Source of the DNA: RYN-230 sp963793825
Lineage (GTDB): Bacteria; Actinomycetota; Actinomycetes; Streptosporangiales; Streptosporangiaceae
Assembly: GCA_963793825.1 (NCBI GenBank)
Contig: CAWCBE010000001.1
Span: 175,288 to 239,287 of the forward strand
Direction of reading: 5' to 3'
Length of the DNA stretch: 64,000 bases
This document shows, piece after piece, positions 8,264-17,193 of the stretch. Within the stretch, counting starts at the first letter, position 1. The number at the start of each line of letters is the position of its first letter. The position numbers and the translations under genes are program-made. The notes under the pieces were generated by a model. It saw only the letters and a program-made list of their open reading frames with translations. It made no database searches and had not been told where the DNA came from.

Positions 8264-10122
8264 CAGGCGGCGCCACCTTCACCTGGGTGCCTGTCCTCGT
8301 CCACGATCTCGGCCTCGACGACTTCGTCGTCATCCGCGGGGGTCTCGGCCGTGCCGGCCCCGGTCGTGTCCTCGGCCGCGCTGGCCTGGGCCTGCGCGTA
8401 GATGGCGGTGCCCATCTTCTGGCTGGCCTGGGCCGCCTTGTCGGTGGCGTCCTTGATCGCCTCGGTGTCGGTGCCCTCCAGGGCCTTCTTGAGGTCAGCG
8501 ATCGCCGACTCCACCTCGGACTTGATGTCCGAGGGCACCTTCTCGGAGTTCTCCGCGAGGAACTTCTCCGTCTGGTATGCCAGCGAGTCCGCGCGGTTGC
8601 GGACCTCCGCCTCCTCGCGGCGGGCGGCGTCCTCGGCGGCGAACTTCTCCGCCTCGGCCATCATCCGGTTGATCTCATCCTTGCCCAGCGCGGAGCCGCC
8701 GGAGATGGTGACCCGCTGCTCCTTGCCGGTGCCCAGGTCCTTGGCCGAGACGTTGACGATCCCGTTGGCGTCGATGTCGAAGGCGACCTCGATCTGCGGG
8801 ATGCCCCGTGGCGCCGGGGCCAGGCCGGACAGCTCGAACATGCCGAGCTTCTTGTTGTAGGCCGCAATCTCGCGCTCACCCTGGAACACCTGGATCTGCA
8901 CGGACGGCTGGTTGTCATCGGCCGTGGTGAAGATCTCGGACCGCTTGGTCGGGATGGTGGTGTTGCGCTCGATCAGCTTGGTGAAGATGCCGCCCTTGGT
9001 CTCGATGCCCAGCGACAGCGGGGTCACGTCCAGCAGCAGGACGTCCTTGACCTCGCCCTTGAGCACGCCGGCCTGCAGGCAGGCACCCACGGCGACGACC
9101 TCGTCCGGGTTGACGCCCTTGTTCGGCTCCTTGCCGCCGAGCAGTTCCTTGACCAGGTCGACCACGGCCGGCATCCGGGTGGAGCCGCCGACCAGCACCA
9201 CGTGCTGGATGTCGCTGAGCTTGGTGTTGCCGTCCTTGATGACCTGCTGGAACGGGCCCTTGCAGCGGTCGAGCAGGTCGCTGGTCATCCGCTGGAACTC
9301 GGCGCGGGTCAGCTTGCTGTCCAGGTGCAGCGGGCCCTGCTCGGAGTGGGTGATGTAGGGCAGGTTGATCGTGGTCTCGGCGGAGCCGGACAGCTCGATC
9401 TTGGCCTTCTCCGCGGACTCGCGCAGCCGCTGCAGCGCCATCTTGTCCTTGGACAGGTCGGTGCCGTAATTGTTCTTGAAGTCCTGCACCAGCCAGTCCA
9501 CGATGCGCTGGTCCCAGTCGTCACCACCGAGGTGGTTGTCGCCGCTGGTGGCCTTCACCTCGACCACGCCGTCGCCGACTTCCAGCAGCGAGACGTCGAA
9601 GGTGCCGCCGCCCAGGTCGAAGACCAGGATGGTGGCCTCGCCCTCCTTTTCCAGGTGGTAGGCCAGGGCCGCGGAGGTGGGCTCGTTGATAATGCGCAGC
9701 ACGTTGAGCCCGGCGATCTGGCCGGCCTCCTTGGTCGCCTGCCGCTGGGCGTCGCTGAAGTAGGCGGGAACGGTGATCACCGCGTCGGTGATGGTCTCGC
9801 CGAGGTAGGACTCCGCGTCCCTCTTGAGCTTCTGCAGGATGAACGCGCTGATCTGCTGGGCGGTGAACTTCTTGTCGTCGATCTTGACGGTCCAGTCGGT
9901 GCCCATCTGGCGCTTGACCGAGCGGATCGTGCGGTTGACGTTGGTCACCGCCTGGCGCTTGGCGACCTCGCCGACCAGCACCTCACCGTTCTTGGCGAAG
10001 GCCACCACGGACGGCGTGGTCCGCGACCCCTCCGCGTTGGCGATGACCGTCGGCTCGCCGCCCTCGAGCACTGCGACGACGGAGTTGGTGGTCCCGAGGT
10101 CGATTCCTACCGCACGTGCCAT
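8263..10122 (-). CDS. dnaK: Molecular chaperone DnaK (Hsp70)
   Basis: A 619-aa Hsp70, first gene of the heat-shock operon. The ATPase domain begins with the signature GIDLGTTNSVVAVLEGG and contains VFDLGGGTFDVSLLEV and VVLVGGSTRMPAV. The substrate-binding domain and a helical lid follow, with an acidic C-terminus (DDDEVVEAEIVDEDRHPGEG). Length is standard. Expression should be repressed by HspR at the two HAIR boxes 30-105 bp upstream. It works with grpE, dnaJ and clpB encoded downstream. Confidence 0.98.
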   Translation of the reverse strand: MARAVGIDLGTTNSVVAVLEGGEPTVIANAEGSRTTPSVVAFAKNGEVLVGEVAKRQAVTNVNRTIRSVKRQMGTDWTVKIDDKKFTAQQISAFILQKLKRDAESYLGETITDAVITVPAYFSDAQRQATKEAGQIAGLNVLRIINEPTSAALAYHLEKEGEATILVFDLGGGTFDVSLLEVGDGVVEVKATSGDNHLGGDDWDQRIVDWLVQDFKNNYGTDLSKDKMALQRLRESAEKAKIELSGSAETTINLPYITHSEQGPLHLDSKLTRAEFQRMTSDLLDRCKGPFQQVIKDGNTKLSDIQHVVLVGGSTRMPAVVDLVKELLGGKEPNKGVNPDEVVAVGACLQAGVLKGEVKDVLLLDVTPLSLGIETKGGIFTKLIERNTTIPTKRSEIFTTADDNQPSVQIQVFQGEREIAAYNKKLGMFELSGLAPAPRGIPQIEVAFDIDANGIVNVSAKDLGTGKEQRVTISGGSALGKDEINRMMAEAEKFAAEDAARREEAEVRNRADSLAYQTEKFLAENSEKVPSDIKSEVESAIADLKKALEGTDTEAIKDATDKAAQASQKMGTAIYAQAQASAAEDTTGAGTAETPADDDEVVEAEIVDEDRHPGEGGAA

Positions 10123-10152
10123 GTGTAATCCCTGTGTGGTCGTAGTCTTGGA

Positions 10153-10173
10153 CTTGAGTCTTACGGGCTCAAG
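10153..10173 (-). promoter_or_regulatory. HAIR operator 1 (HspR binding site)
   Basis: Inverted repeat CTTGAGT-N7-GCTCAAG, one mismatch from the published HAIR consensus CTTGAGT-N7-ACTCAAG. It lies 30 bp upstream of the dnaK start, a position where bound HspR would block transcription or elongation. Confidence 0.93.
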
Positions 10174-10205
10174 CCTGCCAGGGAGCGGTCTCCCGTGGCA
10201 AGTGA

Positions 10206-10226
10206 GTTGAGTCTACTGTGCTCAAC
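10206..10226 (-). promoter_or_regulatory. HAIR operator 2 (HspR binding site)
   Basis: A second inverted repeat, GTTGAGT-N7-GCTCAAC, centred 53 bp from the first (about five helical turns, so both would face the same side of the DNA). Read on the minus strand it contains TAGACT, a possible -10 hexamer for the dnaK promoter, though no clear -35 is visible. Confidence 0.88.
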
Positions 10227-10333
10227 TTCTCTGCGCGCTAAAAGATTCCGCGACGTGGCGTGCCCCGTCAGGCGGGGATTCATGCCCCCGCCGCGGCCGG
10301 GTGAGTGCTGGCGGTGCCGCTGAAGCCTGATGG

Positions 10334-11719
10334 TCAGCGCGGCGCGGCCTGCACCGTCCAGGTGGAGCCGTTCCAGGACTCGACCAGCGGGGTAGCGGCC
10401 CCGGAAGCGGTGGCGCTGCGGCCTCCGACGGCGACGCAGTGCGCCATGGAGGTGCAGGAGACGGACACGAGCCCGCTGAACCTGGCCGGGCTGGGCGTGG
10501 GCTCGAACGTCCAGACGGTGCCATCCCAGCGGGCGGCCAGCGTCATGTCGGTGGTCCCGGCCGCGTTCGCGTAGTCGCCGACGGCCAGGCAGTTCGTCGC
10601 CGACGGGCAGGACACGGAGCTGAACTCCGCGATGCTGCCCGCCGGGGCCGGGTCCGGCACGGGCACCGCGGACCAGGTCGTCCCGGTCCACTGCTCGGCG
10701 AGCGGAGTACCCGACGTGGCGCCGGCTGTGCCTACCGCCATGCACACCCTGGTGCCGCGGCAGGACACGCTCAGCAACTGGCTGAACGGCTCGGGGTTGG
10801 CCGTGGGCTGGGCGGCCCAGGTCGTCCCGTTCCAGCGCTCGGCCAGGCTGTGACCCCGGCGAGTGAACCCTACGGCCGCGCAGTCCTTGCTGGCCGGGCA
10901 GGACACGCCGAGCAGCGCGCCCTGGCGCCTGGTGGCCTGGGGCGACCAGGTCCGGCCATTCCAGTGCTCAGCCAGGATGCGGCCGGCCTGCCGCAGGCCC
11001 ACGACCATGCAGTCGATGCGCCAGGTGCAGGAGATCCGGTAGGGCAGGACGGTGCGGGCCGGGCCCGAGGTCGGCTGCACCGTCCACTTCGTTCCGTTCC
11101 AGCCCTCACCGAGCAGCCTGATCCCGCGCTTGCTGGGGGAGCTGCCCGCGGCCACGCAGGCGGTGGGCGAGAGGCAGGACACGCCGGCGGTGAGGGCCCC
11201 GCCCCGCGGTCCGGCGGAGTGCAGCGTGGGAGTGGGCTGGATGGACCACGCCTTACCGTTCCACCACTCGGCCAGGGTCCCGACGGTTTTCCCGCCGTGC
11301 GTGACGAGCATCCCGGTGGCTATGCACCACCGCCGGGAGGTGCAGGACACGCCCTCCAGGACGGCTCCGTTGATGCCGGCGGCCACCCCCGCCGCCCGGG
11401 GGGCGGGGGTCACCGGCCGCCCGTCCGGCGCCATCCGCCGCCGCCCGGTGCTGAACCACCGGACGGGCAGCCAGCCTGGCCGGCCAGGCCCGCCGCTGGC
11501 GGCCGCCGCAGCCTGCGCCCGCCGGGTCCCGGCCGCCGTGGCGCCCGCGGCCGGGCCGGCCACGGTCAGCGCGCCGGCCAGGGTGCAGGCGGCGAGCGCT
11601 GCGCTGGCGCTGCAGGCCGCCGCCCGGCCCGGCCGCGTCCGGGTGCGGGCCCGCGGCCGCCGCTGGCCCGGCGGCGCGCCCGGTCCCCGCGAAACCGCCT
11701 GGTGTACTGGCCATGCCAT
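10334..11719 (-). CDS. Secreted seven-repeat, propeller-like protein
   Basis: A 461-aa exported protein. An Arg-rich N-terminus precedes a hydrophobic Ala/Leu segment (about residues 33-60), which fits a signal peptide. From about residue 125 come seven repeats of 43-52 residues, each with the pattern SC-x5-C-x-A-x-G, then E-x-W-N-G-x-x-W, ending with a Gln/Pro turn. Seven copies of an all-beta unit suggest a seven-bladed propeller, and the paired cysteines in every repeat suggest one disulfide per blade. No catalytic residues are evident. The start codon is uncertain because the N-terminal 30 residues are low complexity. Function is unknown; a surface adhesion or binding role is only a guess. 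Confidence 0.8.
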   Translation of the reverse strand: MAWPVHQAVSRGPGAPPGQRRPRARTRTRPGRAAACSASAALAACTLAGALTVAGPAAGATAAGTRRAQAAAAASGGPGRPGWLPVRWFSTGRRRMAPDGRPVTPAPRAAGVAAGINGAVLEGVSCTSRRWCIATGMLVTHGGKTVGTLAEWWNGKAWSIQPTPTLHSAGPRGGALTAGVSCLSPTACVAAGSSPSKRGIRLLGEGWNGTKWTVQPTSGPARTVLPYRISCTWRIDCMVVGLRQAGRILAEHWNGRTWSPQATRRQGALLGVSCPASKDCAAVGFTRRGHSLAERWNGTTWAAQPTANPEPFSQLLSVSCRGTRVCMAVGTAGATSGTPLAEQWTGTTWSAVPVPDPAPAGSIAEFSSVSCPSATNCLAVGDYANAAGTTDMTLAARWDGTVWTFEPTPSPARFSGLVSVSCTSMAHCVAVGGRSATASGAATPLVESWNGSTWTVQAAPR

Positions 11720-11979
11720 GACGTCCTCCGTGGGATCAGGCCCCCCGATCGCCGCAACACATCAAGGACGCCCCACTGGTCCCGGTGGTTTGCCTGGTGT
11801 GCGGCTTCACTGGCTCCGCGGCCCGGCCACCCGGCGGGGCTTTAAGTTACCCATCGGTAAGATAACCCGGGGCCCTGCCGCTGCCCGTGCTCGCGATCAC
11901 CAGGCGAGGGGGCCGCGGCGTACGCTGGCAGCCGGCGCGGCGCGCAGCATGCTGCCCGGTGCCCCATGAGGAGGCTTTC

Positions 11980-14220
11980 GTGGTTGTGCGGATCGTGGTC
12001 GGGCTGGTGCTGACGGTGCTGGCCTTTGCCTTGGCGGGGCAGCGGCTGTGGTGGCTGGTCCGGGTGGGCCGTACCGGGCAGCCGGCCCCGGAGCGGATCG
12101 CGGCGGTGCGCTCGCATCCCGGCCGGGATGCAGAGGTCGAGGCCACCGAGGTGATCGGGCAGCGCAAGCTGCTGAGGTGGACGGTGCCCGGGACGGCGCA
12201 CGCGCTGACATTCTGGGGCTTCATCGTGCTGCTGCTGACCATCATCGAGGCGTACGGCGACCTGTTCTCCAAGACCTTCGCGATCCCCGGCATCGGCCAC
12301 TGGGCCTTCATCGGCTTCATCGAGGACCTGTTCGCCGTGGGCGTGCTGGCCGGCATCATCACCTTCGCGGTCATCCGGCTGCGCAACAACCCGCACCGCG
12401 AAGGCCGCGCGTCCCGGTTCGCGGGCAGCCACACCGGCGCCGCCTGGCTGGTCCTGGCGGCCATCTTCCTGGTCATCGCCACGCTGCTGATCTATCGCGG
12501 CGCGCAGATCAACACCGGCGACTTCCCCTACGCCCACGGCGCGTTCGCCTCCCAGATCGTGGGCCACTGGCTGCACCCGCTGGGCGTGGGCGCGAACAAG
12601 GTGATCGAGACCACCTTCCTGCTGCTGCAGCTGGCGGTGGTGCTGGGGTTCCTGGTATTCGTGACCTACTCCAAGCACCTGCACATCATCACCGCCCCGG
12701 TCAACGTGCTGTTCTCCCGCCGGCCCAACGCGCTGCGGGGCCTGGAGCCGATGCGCAGCGGCGGGAAGGTGCTGGACTTCGAGGAGGCCGACCCGGACAC
12801 TGACGTGTTCGGGCTGGGGAAGATCGAGGACTTCACCTGGAAGGGCCTGCTGGACATGGCCACCTGCACCGAGTGCGGGCGGTGCCAGTCCCAGTGCCCG
12901 GCGTGGGCGACGGGCAAGCCGCTGTCCCCCAAGCAGGTCATCCTGGACCTGCGCGATCATGCTCTGGCCAAGGCGCCGTACCTGCTGGCCGGCAGCGAGG
13001 AGGCCCGGGAGGCGCTGCCGGACGCGGTGAAGTTCGAGGCGGGCCGCCCGCTGGTCGGCGGCGCGGACGTGAACGGCGTGATCGACCCGGACGTGATCTG
13101 GTCCTGTACCAACTGCGGGGCGTGTGTCGAGGAATGCCCGGTGGACATCGAGCACATCGACCACATCGACGGCATGCGCCGGTACCAGGTGCTCATCGAG
13201 TCGGCGTTCCCCCAGGAAGCCTCGGGGATGCTGAAGAACCTGGAGAACAAGGGCGACCCGTGGGGCATGGGGAGCGCACGGCGCCTCGGCTGGGCGCAGG
13301 AGCTCGACTTCGAGGTCCCGGTGGCCGACGGCAAGCTGGGCGCCGGGGTGGAGTACCTGTTCTGGGTGGGCTGCGCCGGGGCGCTGGAGGACCGGGCCAA
13401 GAAGACCACCAAGGCCATCGCGACCCTGCTGCACCAGGCCGGGGTGAACTTCGCGGTGCTCGGGCCGGCCGAGACCTGCACCGGCGATCCGGCGCGGCGG
13501 ATGGGCAACGAGTTCGTCTACTCCATGCTGGCCCAGCAGAACATCGAGACGCTGAATGAGGCCGCGCCCAAGACGATCGTGGCGTCCTGCCCGCACTGCT
13601 TCAACACGATCGCGAACGAATACCCCCAGCTCGGCGGGAACTATGAGGTGATCCATCACACCCAGCTGCTCGCGAAACTGGTTGAGCAGGGGAAGATCAC
13701 CCCGGTCACCGCGGTGGAGGAGAAGATCACCTACCACGACCCGTGCTTCCTCGGCCGGCACAACAAGGTGTTCACCCCGCCGCGGGAGATCATGGAGCAG
13801 GTGCCCGGCGTGCAGCCGCAGGAAATGCACCGGTGCAAGAACCGCGGGTTCTGCTGCGGCGCGGGCGGCGCCCGGATGTGGATGGAAGAGCGGACCGGCA
13901 AGCGGATCAACACCGAGCGCATCGACGAGGCGCTGGGTACCGACCCGGACACCATCTCCACCGCCTGCCCCTACTGCCTGGTCATGCTCGGCGACGCGGT
14001 CAGCGCCAAGCAAGCCAGCGGCGAGGCCAAGGAAACCCTCCAGGTCATCGACGTCGCCCAGCTGCTGGTCAGGTCGGCCACCGTGCCCGCCGCCATCGGC
14101 GCCGCCGGGAACGGCAGCGCCGCCGCGGCCGACACCGCGGCAGCGCCGGACGGGAACCCGGCGGCCGGGAATGGCAGCGGGGCGGGTGCCGGGGGAACGC
14201 CACCGCGTACCGACAGCTGA
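11980..14220 (+). CDS. EtfD-like membrane Fe-S oxidoreductase
   Basis: A 746-aa membrane Fe-S protein. The start is GTG at 11980, placed by the strong Shine-Dalgarno GAGGAGG five bases upstream; a longer frame from 11887 lacks such a site. Five transmembrane helices fill residues about 1-250. Two 4Fe-4S motifs follow (CTECGRCQSQCP and CTNCGACVEECP), then two cysteine-rich CCG domains, the second with FCCGAGGARMW. This is the architecture of M. tuberculosis Rv0338c/EtfD, which accepts electrons from the flavoprotein EtfBA during fatty-acid oxidation and passes them to the membrane quinone pool. That role is inferred; no etfBA genes lie nearby. The C-terminus is Ala/Gly-rich. The next gene follows 9 bp later. 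Confidence 0.88.
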   Translation: MVVRIVVGLVLTVLAFALAGQRLWWLVRVGRTGQPAPERIAAVRSHPGRDAEVEATEVIGQRKLLRWTVPGTAHALTFWGFIVLLLTIIEAYGDLFSKTFAIPGIGHWAFIGFIEDLFAVGVLAGIITFAVIRLRNNPHREGRASRFAGSHTGAAWLVLAAIFLVIATLLIYRGAQINTGDFPYAHGAFASQIVGHWLHPLGVGANKVIETTFLLLQLAVVLGFLVFVTYSKHLHIITAPVNVLFSRRPNALRGLEPMRSGGKVLDFEEADPDTDVFGLGKIEDFTWKGLLDMATCTECGRCQSQCPAWATGKPLSPKQVILDLRDHALAKAPYLLAGSEEAREALPDAVKFEAGRPLVGGADVNGVIDPDVIWSCTNCGACVEECPVDIEHIDHIDGMRRYQVLIESAFPQEASGMLKNLENKGDPWGMGSARRLGWAQELDFEVPVADGKLGAGVEYLFWVGCAGALEDRAKKTTKAIATLLHQAGVNFAVLGPAETCTGDPARRMGNEFVYSMLAQQNIETLNEAAPKTIVASCPHCFNTIANEYPQLGGNYEVIHHTQLLAKLVEQGKITPVTAVEEKITYHDPCFLGRHNKVFTPPREIMEQVPGVQPQEMHRCKNRGFCCGAGGARMWMEERTGKRINTERIDEALGTDPDTISTACPYCLVMLGDAVSAKQASGEAKETLQVIDVAQLLVRSATVPAAIGAAGNGSAAAADTAAAPDGNPAAGNGSGAGAGGTPPRTDS

Positions 14221-14229
14221 GCTCAGGGG

Positions 14230-14847
14230 ATGGAGAGCAGGCGCGCGGAGGCGTTCAGCGACGGTATTTTCGCCGTGGCCATCACCGTGCTGGTCTTCAA
14301 CCTGCTGTCCCTCAACCCGCACAGCGGCCAGGTCCTCACCTATGCCGCCCTGCGGGGGGCATGGTCGAGCTACTTCGCCTATGTGGTGAGCTTCCTCACC
14401 ATCGGCATCATGTGGATGAACCACCACACGATCATGGGGCACATCACCCGGGTGGACCGCCCGCTGCTGGTGCTCAACCTGTTCCTGCTCATGGGCGTGG
14501 TGGCCATCCCGTTCCCGACCGCCCTGGTGGCCTCGCAGTTGACCACCCCCGGCGGCGGGCCGGCCGCGGTGACCTACGGCCTGGTCATGATCCTGATCTC
14601 GTTCGGCTTCGCCGGGCTGTGGCTGTACGTGATCAGCCACGCGGGCCAGCTGGGCGGCCGCGCGGAACCGGAGGCGCTGCGCCGGTCGGTACCGGGCTTC
14701 ACCGGCGGGCTGCTGGCCTACGTGGCAGGCACCCTGCTCGCGGCGTTCGGCCAGCCGGTGGCCGCGCTCATCCTCTACGGCCTGCTGGCCGTCTACTACC
14801 TGTTCGACCACCTGCCCAGCCCGTCGGCCCCGGCGGAGTCATCCTGA
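14230..14847 (+). CDS. TMEM175-family (DUF1211) potassium channel-like protein
   Basis: A 205-aa membrane protein with about six hydrophobic segments. The start ESRRAEAFSDGIFAVAITVL carries the RxxxFSDG motif that lines the pore in bacterial TMEM175 potassium channels. Two conserved His residues (MNHHTIM) follow the second helix. It begins 9 bp after the EtfD-like gene and may be co-transcribed with it. The 3' end overlaps the convergent histidine kinase gene by 80 bp. The family is clear; ion selectivity is assumed from family members. Confidence 0.88.
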   Translation: MESRRAEAFSDGIFAVAITVLVFNLLSLNPHSGQVLTYAALRGAWSSYFAYVVSFLTIGIMWMNHHTIMGHITRVDRPLLVLNLFLLMGVVAIPFPTALVASQLTTPGGGPAAVTYGLVMILISFGFAGLWLYVISHAGQLGGRAEPEALRRSVPGFTGGLLAYVAGTLLAAFGQPVAALILYGLLAVYYLFDHLPSPSAPAESS

Positions 14848-16339
14848 GCCTGGCCGCGCTGAGCGGCCACCGGCCCGGGCCGCGCTGAGATTCCGCCGGC
14901 CCCGGCGGGGCGGGTGGGGCGGGCACGTCACGATCCGGGGTGACCGGGAGCCAGACCCGCACCCGGGTGCCGCCGCCGGGCCATGACTCCAGCACGGCCT
15001 GGCCGCCGTGCGCCGCGGCGATGGCCTGGACGATGGACAGGCCCAGGCCGCTGCCGCCGGCCTCGCTGGACCGCCCGTCCGGCCGGTCGGTGCCGCGGTG
15101 GAACCGGTCGAAGGCCCGCGCCGCATCCTGCGGCGACATCCCCGGGCCGGCGTCAGCCACCTCCAGCACGGCGCCGCCCTGGACCGGGACCAGGCGGACC
15201 GCGGCCGGCGTCCCGGCGGGCGTGTGCTCCCGCACGTTGCCCAGGAGGTTAGCCAGCACCTGCCTGATCCTGGCCTCATCCACGGTGGCGATCAGCCGCT
15301 CCGGTGCCTGGACCGTGACCCTCCGCCCCGGTTCCACCGCCGACGCGTCCGCGGCCGCGTCCCGGACCAGCCCGGCCAGGTCGGTCTCGGCCAGGTCCAG
15401 CGACGAGGTGCGGTCCAGCCGGGCCAGTTCCAGCAGCTCGGCGACCATCGTGCTCATCCGGTTCGCCTCCTGCTCGATCCGGCGCATCGCGCTGGGCAGC
15501 TGGTCGGGACCGAGTGCCCCCTGCCGGTACAGCTCGGCATAGCCCCGGATCGTGGTGAGCGGGGTGCGCAGCTCATGCGAGGCGTCCGCGGCGAACTCGC
15601 GGACCTTCTGCTCCGAGCGCAGCCGGGCGCCGAACGCATGCTGGATCCGGTCCAGCATGGTGTTGATCGCCCCGCCGAGCCGGCCCGCCTCGGTCTGGTC
15701 GTCGGCATCCGGCATCCGGGTGGTGAGATCGCCGCGCGAGGTGATCTCCTGCGCGGTGCGGGCCATCCGGTCCAGCGGGGCCAGCCCGCGGCCGATCAGC
15801 CAGCGGCCGCCCGCCGCGAGCAAGAGGATCAGCACGCCCCCGGTGATCAGCTCGACGATGACGATCCCGCCGACCTGGGCGGTGACCACACCGACCGGGC
15901 GGGCGACGACCAGGACGGCCCGCCGGCCCAGCCTGGTGCCGCCGCGGGGCATCCTCCGGACCACCGCCCGAAGCCGCGGCCCGGACGAGTGCGGCACCTC
16001 GAACGGCGGCCCACCCAGATAATCGCGCACGGCATGGGAGGCGACGATCTGCCGCACCGCGGTGACGAGTTCGGCGGTGGCGGTGGTGTTGCCGGTCAGC
16101 GGCTGGATGCTCAGCGGCGGGAAGGTGATCTCCACGGCCGCATAATCACCCGGGTTGCTGGCGATCTGCTGCGGGGTCCGGCGCGCCACGGCGGCCAGCT
16201 CGGCGTTGAACTGGCCGCCCAGCCGTTTGCTCAGCACCACGCTGCTGACCACGCCCATGATCAGCAGGAACGCCGCGGTGACCGCGATGAGCAGCACCAG
16301 CAGGCGGGAGCGCAGCGACAGCCGCCCGGGGCCGTTCAT
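14768..16339 (-). CDS. Membrane sensor histidine kinase
   Basis: A 523-aa sensor kinase. The start chosen is the ATG at 16339, which overlaps the regulator stop as ATGA; the frame stays open upstream but only as a shadow of the regulator gene. TM1 is at about residues 11-36, a sensor segment of about 120 residues lies outside, then TM2, a HAMP linker, HisKA with ASHELRTPLTTIRGYAE (phospho-His about residue 255) and a HATPase with N box and GGSGLGLSIVQAIAAAHGG. It resembles kinases of the MprB/CseC/TcrY type. It should phosphorylate the adjacent OmpR-type regulator. The Arg/Gly-rich C-terminus runs into the convergent channel gene. Confidence 0.93.
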   Translation of the reverse strand: MNGPGRLSLRSRLLVLLIAVTAAFLLIMGVVSSVVLSKRLGGQFNAELAAVARRTPQQIASNPGDYAAVEITFPPLSIQPLTGNTTATAELVTAVRQIVASHAVRDYLGGPPFEVPHSSGPRLRAVVRRMPRGGTRLGRRAVLVVARPVGVVTAQVGGIVIVELITGGVLILLLAAGGRWLIGRGLAPLDRMARTAQEITSRGDLTTRMPDADDQTEAGRLGGAINTMLDRIQHAFGARLRSEQKVREFAADASHELRTPLTTIRGYAELYRQGALGPDQLPSAMRRIEQEANRMSTMVAELLELARLDRTSSLDLAETDLAGLVRDAAADASAVEPGRRVTVQAPERLIATVDEARIRQVLANLLGNVREHTPAGTPAAVRLVPVQGGAVLEVADAGPGMSPQDAARAFDRFHRGTDRPDGRSSEAGGSGLGLSIVQAIAAAHGGQAVLESWPGGGTRVRVWLPVTPDRDVPAPPAPPGPAESQRGPGRWPLSAARLRMTPPGPTGWAGGRTGSRRPAGRRG

Positions 16340-17100
16340 CCCCCCGGCCCGGCCGCGCCGCCCGGCCCGGCGGCCCCGCCCGGGCCGGGCGGCGCGGCCG
16401 GGCGCAGGCTGTAGCCCACTCCCCGCTGGGTGTGGATCAGCGGCGGCCCCAGGGGGTCGAGCTTGTGCCGCAGGTAGCTGACGTAGGTCTCGACGATCTG
16501 GGACTGCCCGGCGTAGTCCCAGCCCCATACGTTCTCCAGCAGCTGGCCCCGGGTCAGCACCCGGCCCTGGTGCCGCATCAGGCAGGCCAGCAGCCGGAAC
16601 TCGGTCGGCGACAGCTCCATCGGCACGCCGGCCCGGTGCACCGTCCACCGCGACTCGTCCAGTTCCAGGTCGCCCGCCCGGAGCATCTCCTGGTCCGCGC
16701 CGGGGGCATCGCCCCCCCGGGTGGCGCGGCGCAGCACCGCCCGGACCCGGGCCACCAGCGCCTCCACCGAGAACGGCTTCGTGACGTAATCATCGCCGCC
16801 CAGGGCCAGGCCGGTCACCGTGTCCGAGGAGGTGTCCCGGGCGGTCAGGAAGATCACCGGCACGTCATTACCGGCGGCGCGGAGCCGCCGGCACACCTCG
16901 AATCCGTCCAGGTCAGGCAGCATCACATCGAGCACGATGAGATCAGGCTGGGCCGCCTCCGCCTGCCGTAGCGCATCCTGGCCGCTGGCCGCGGTGCTCA
17001 CCGCGCAGCCGTGGAACTTGAGCGCCACCTGCACCAGCTCACGGATGTTCGGCTCGTCGTCCACGACGAGCACCTGCGGGATCTGGTCACCCACTGTCAT
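16336..17100 (-). CDS. OmpR-family response regulator
   Basis: A 254-aa regulator. The receiver domain (1-120) has acidic residues D14/D15 (VLVVDDEPN), the phospho-acceptor D58 (LIVLDVMLPD) and the conserved Lys in YVTKP. The C-terminal winged helix (about 145-240) includes ELSPTEFRLLACLMRHQGRV and ETYVSYLRHKLD. It is co-transcribed and translationally coupled with the downstream kinase through a 4-bp ATGA overlap. The tail is a short repeat of PGPGGAAG. Targets are not evident. Confidence 0.95.
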   Translation of the reverse strand: MTVGDQIPQVLVVDDEPNIRELVQVALKFHGCAVSTAASGQDALRQAEAAQPDLIVLDVMLPDLDGFEVCRRLRAAGNDVPVIFLTARDTSSDTVTGLALGGDDYVTKPFSVEALVARVRAVLRRATRGGDAPGADQEMLRAGDLELDESRWTVHRAGVPMELSPTEFRLLACLMRHQGRVLTRGQLLENVWGWDYAGQSQIVETYVSYLRHKLDPLGPPLIHTQRGVGYSLRPAAPPGPGGAAGPGGAAGPGG

Positions 17101-17140
17101 CCCCTGGGCAGCACGGTACGGAGCGGCGAGGAAAGGCTAC

Positions 17141-17172
17141 CGGCTCCCGCAGCACGCCTGCTGCGGGAGCCG
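17141..17172 (-). terminator. Strong hairpin terminator
   Basis: A perfect 14-bp stem (CGGCTCCCGCAGCA with its complement) closing a 4-nt loop. It lies 20 bp after the stop of the exported-protein gene and before the response regulator, so it separates the two minus-strand units. No clear T tract, as is common in actinobacteria. Confidence 0.8.
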
Positions 17173-17193
17173 GGAGCCGCGACACGGCCGGGC

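Noticed and set aside
8287..10128. 613-codon plus-strand frame opposite dnaK
   Set aside because: Exact antisense of a highly conserved gene; residue make-up (Leu/Val/Gly/Asp repeats) is the usual result of reading GC3-rich codons backwards. No ribosome site or family match.
11842..14811. 989-codon minus-strand frame opposite the EtfD-like gene
   Set aside because: Shadow frame: His/Gln/Arg/Val-rich, no motif, and the opposite strand encodes a clear Fe-S protein.
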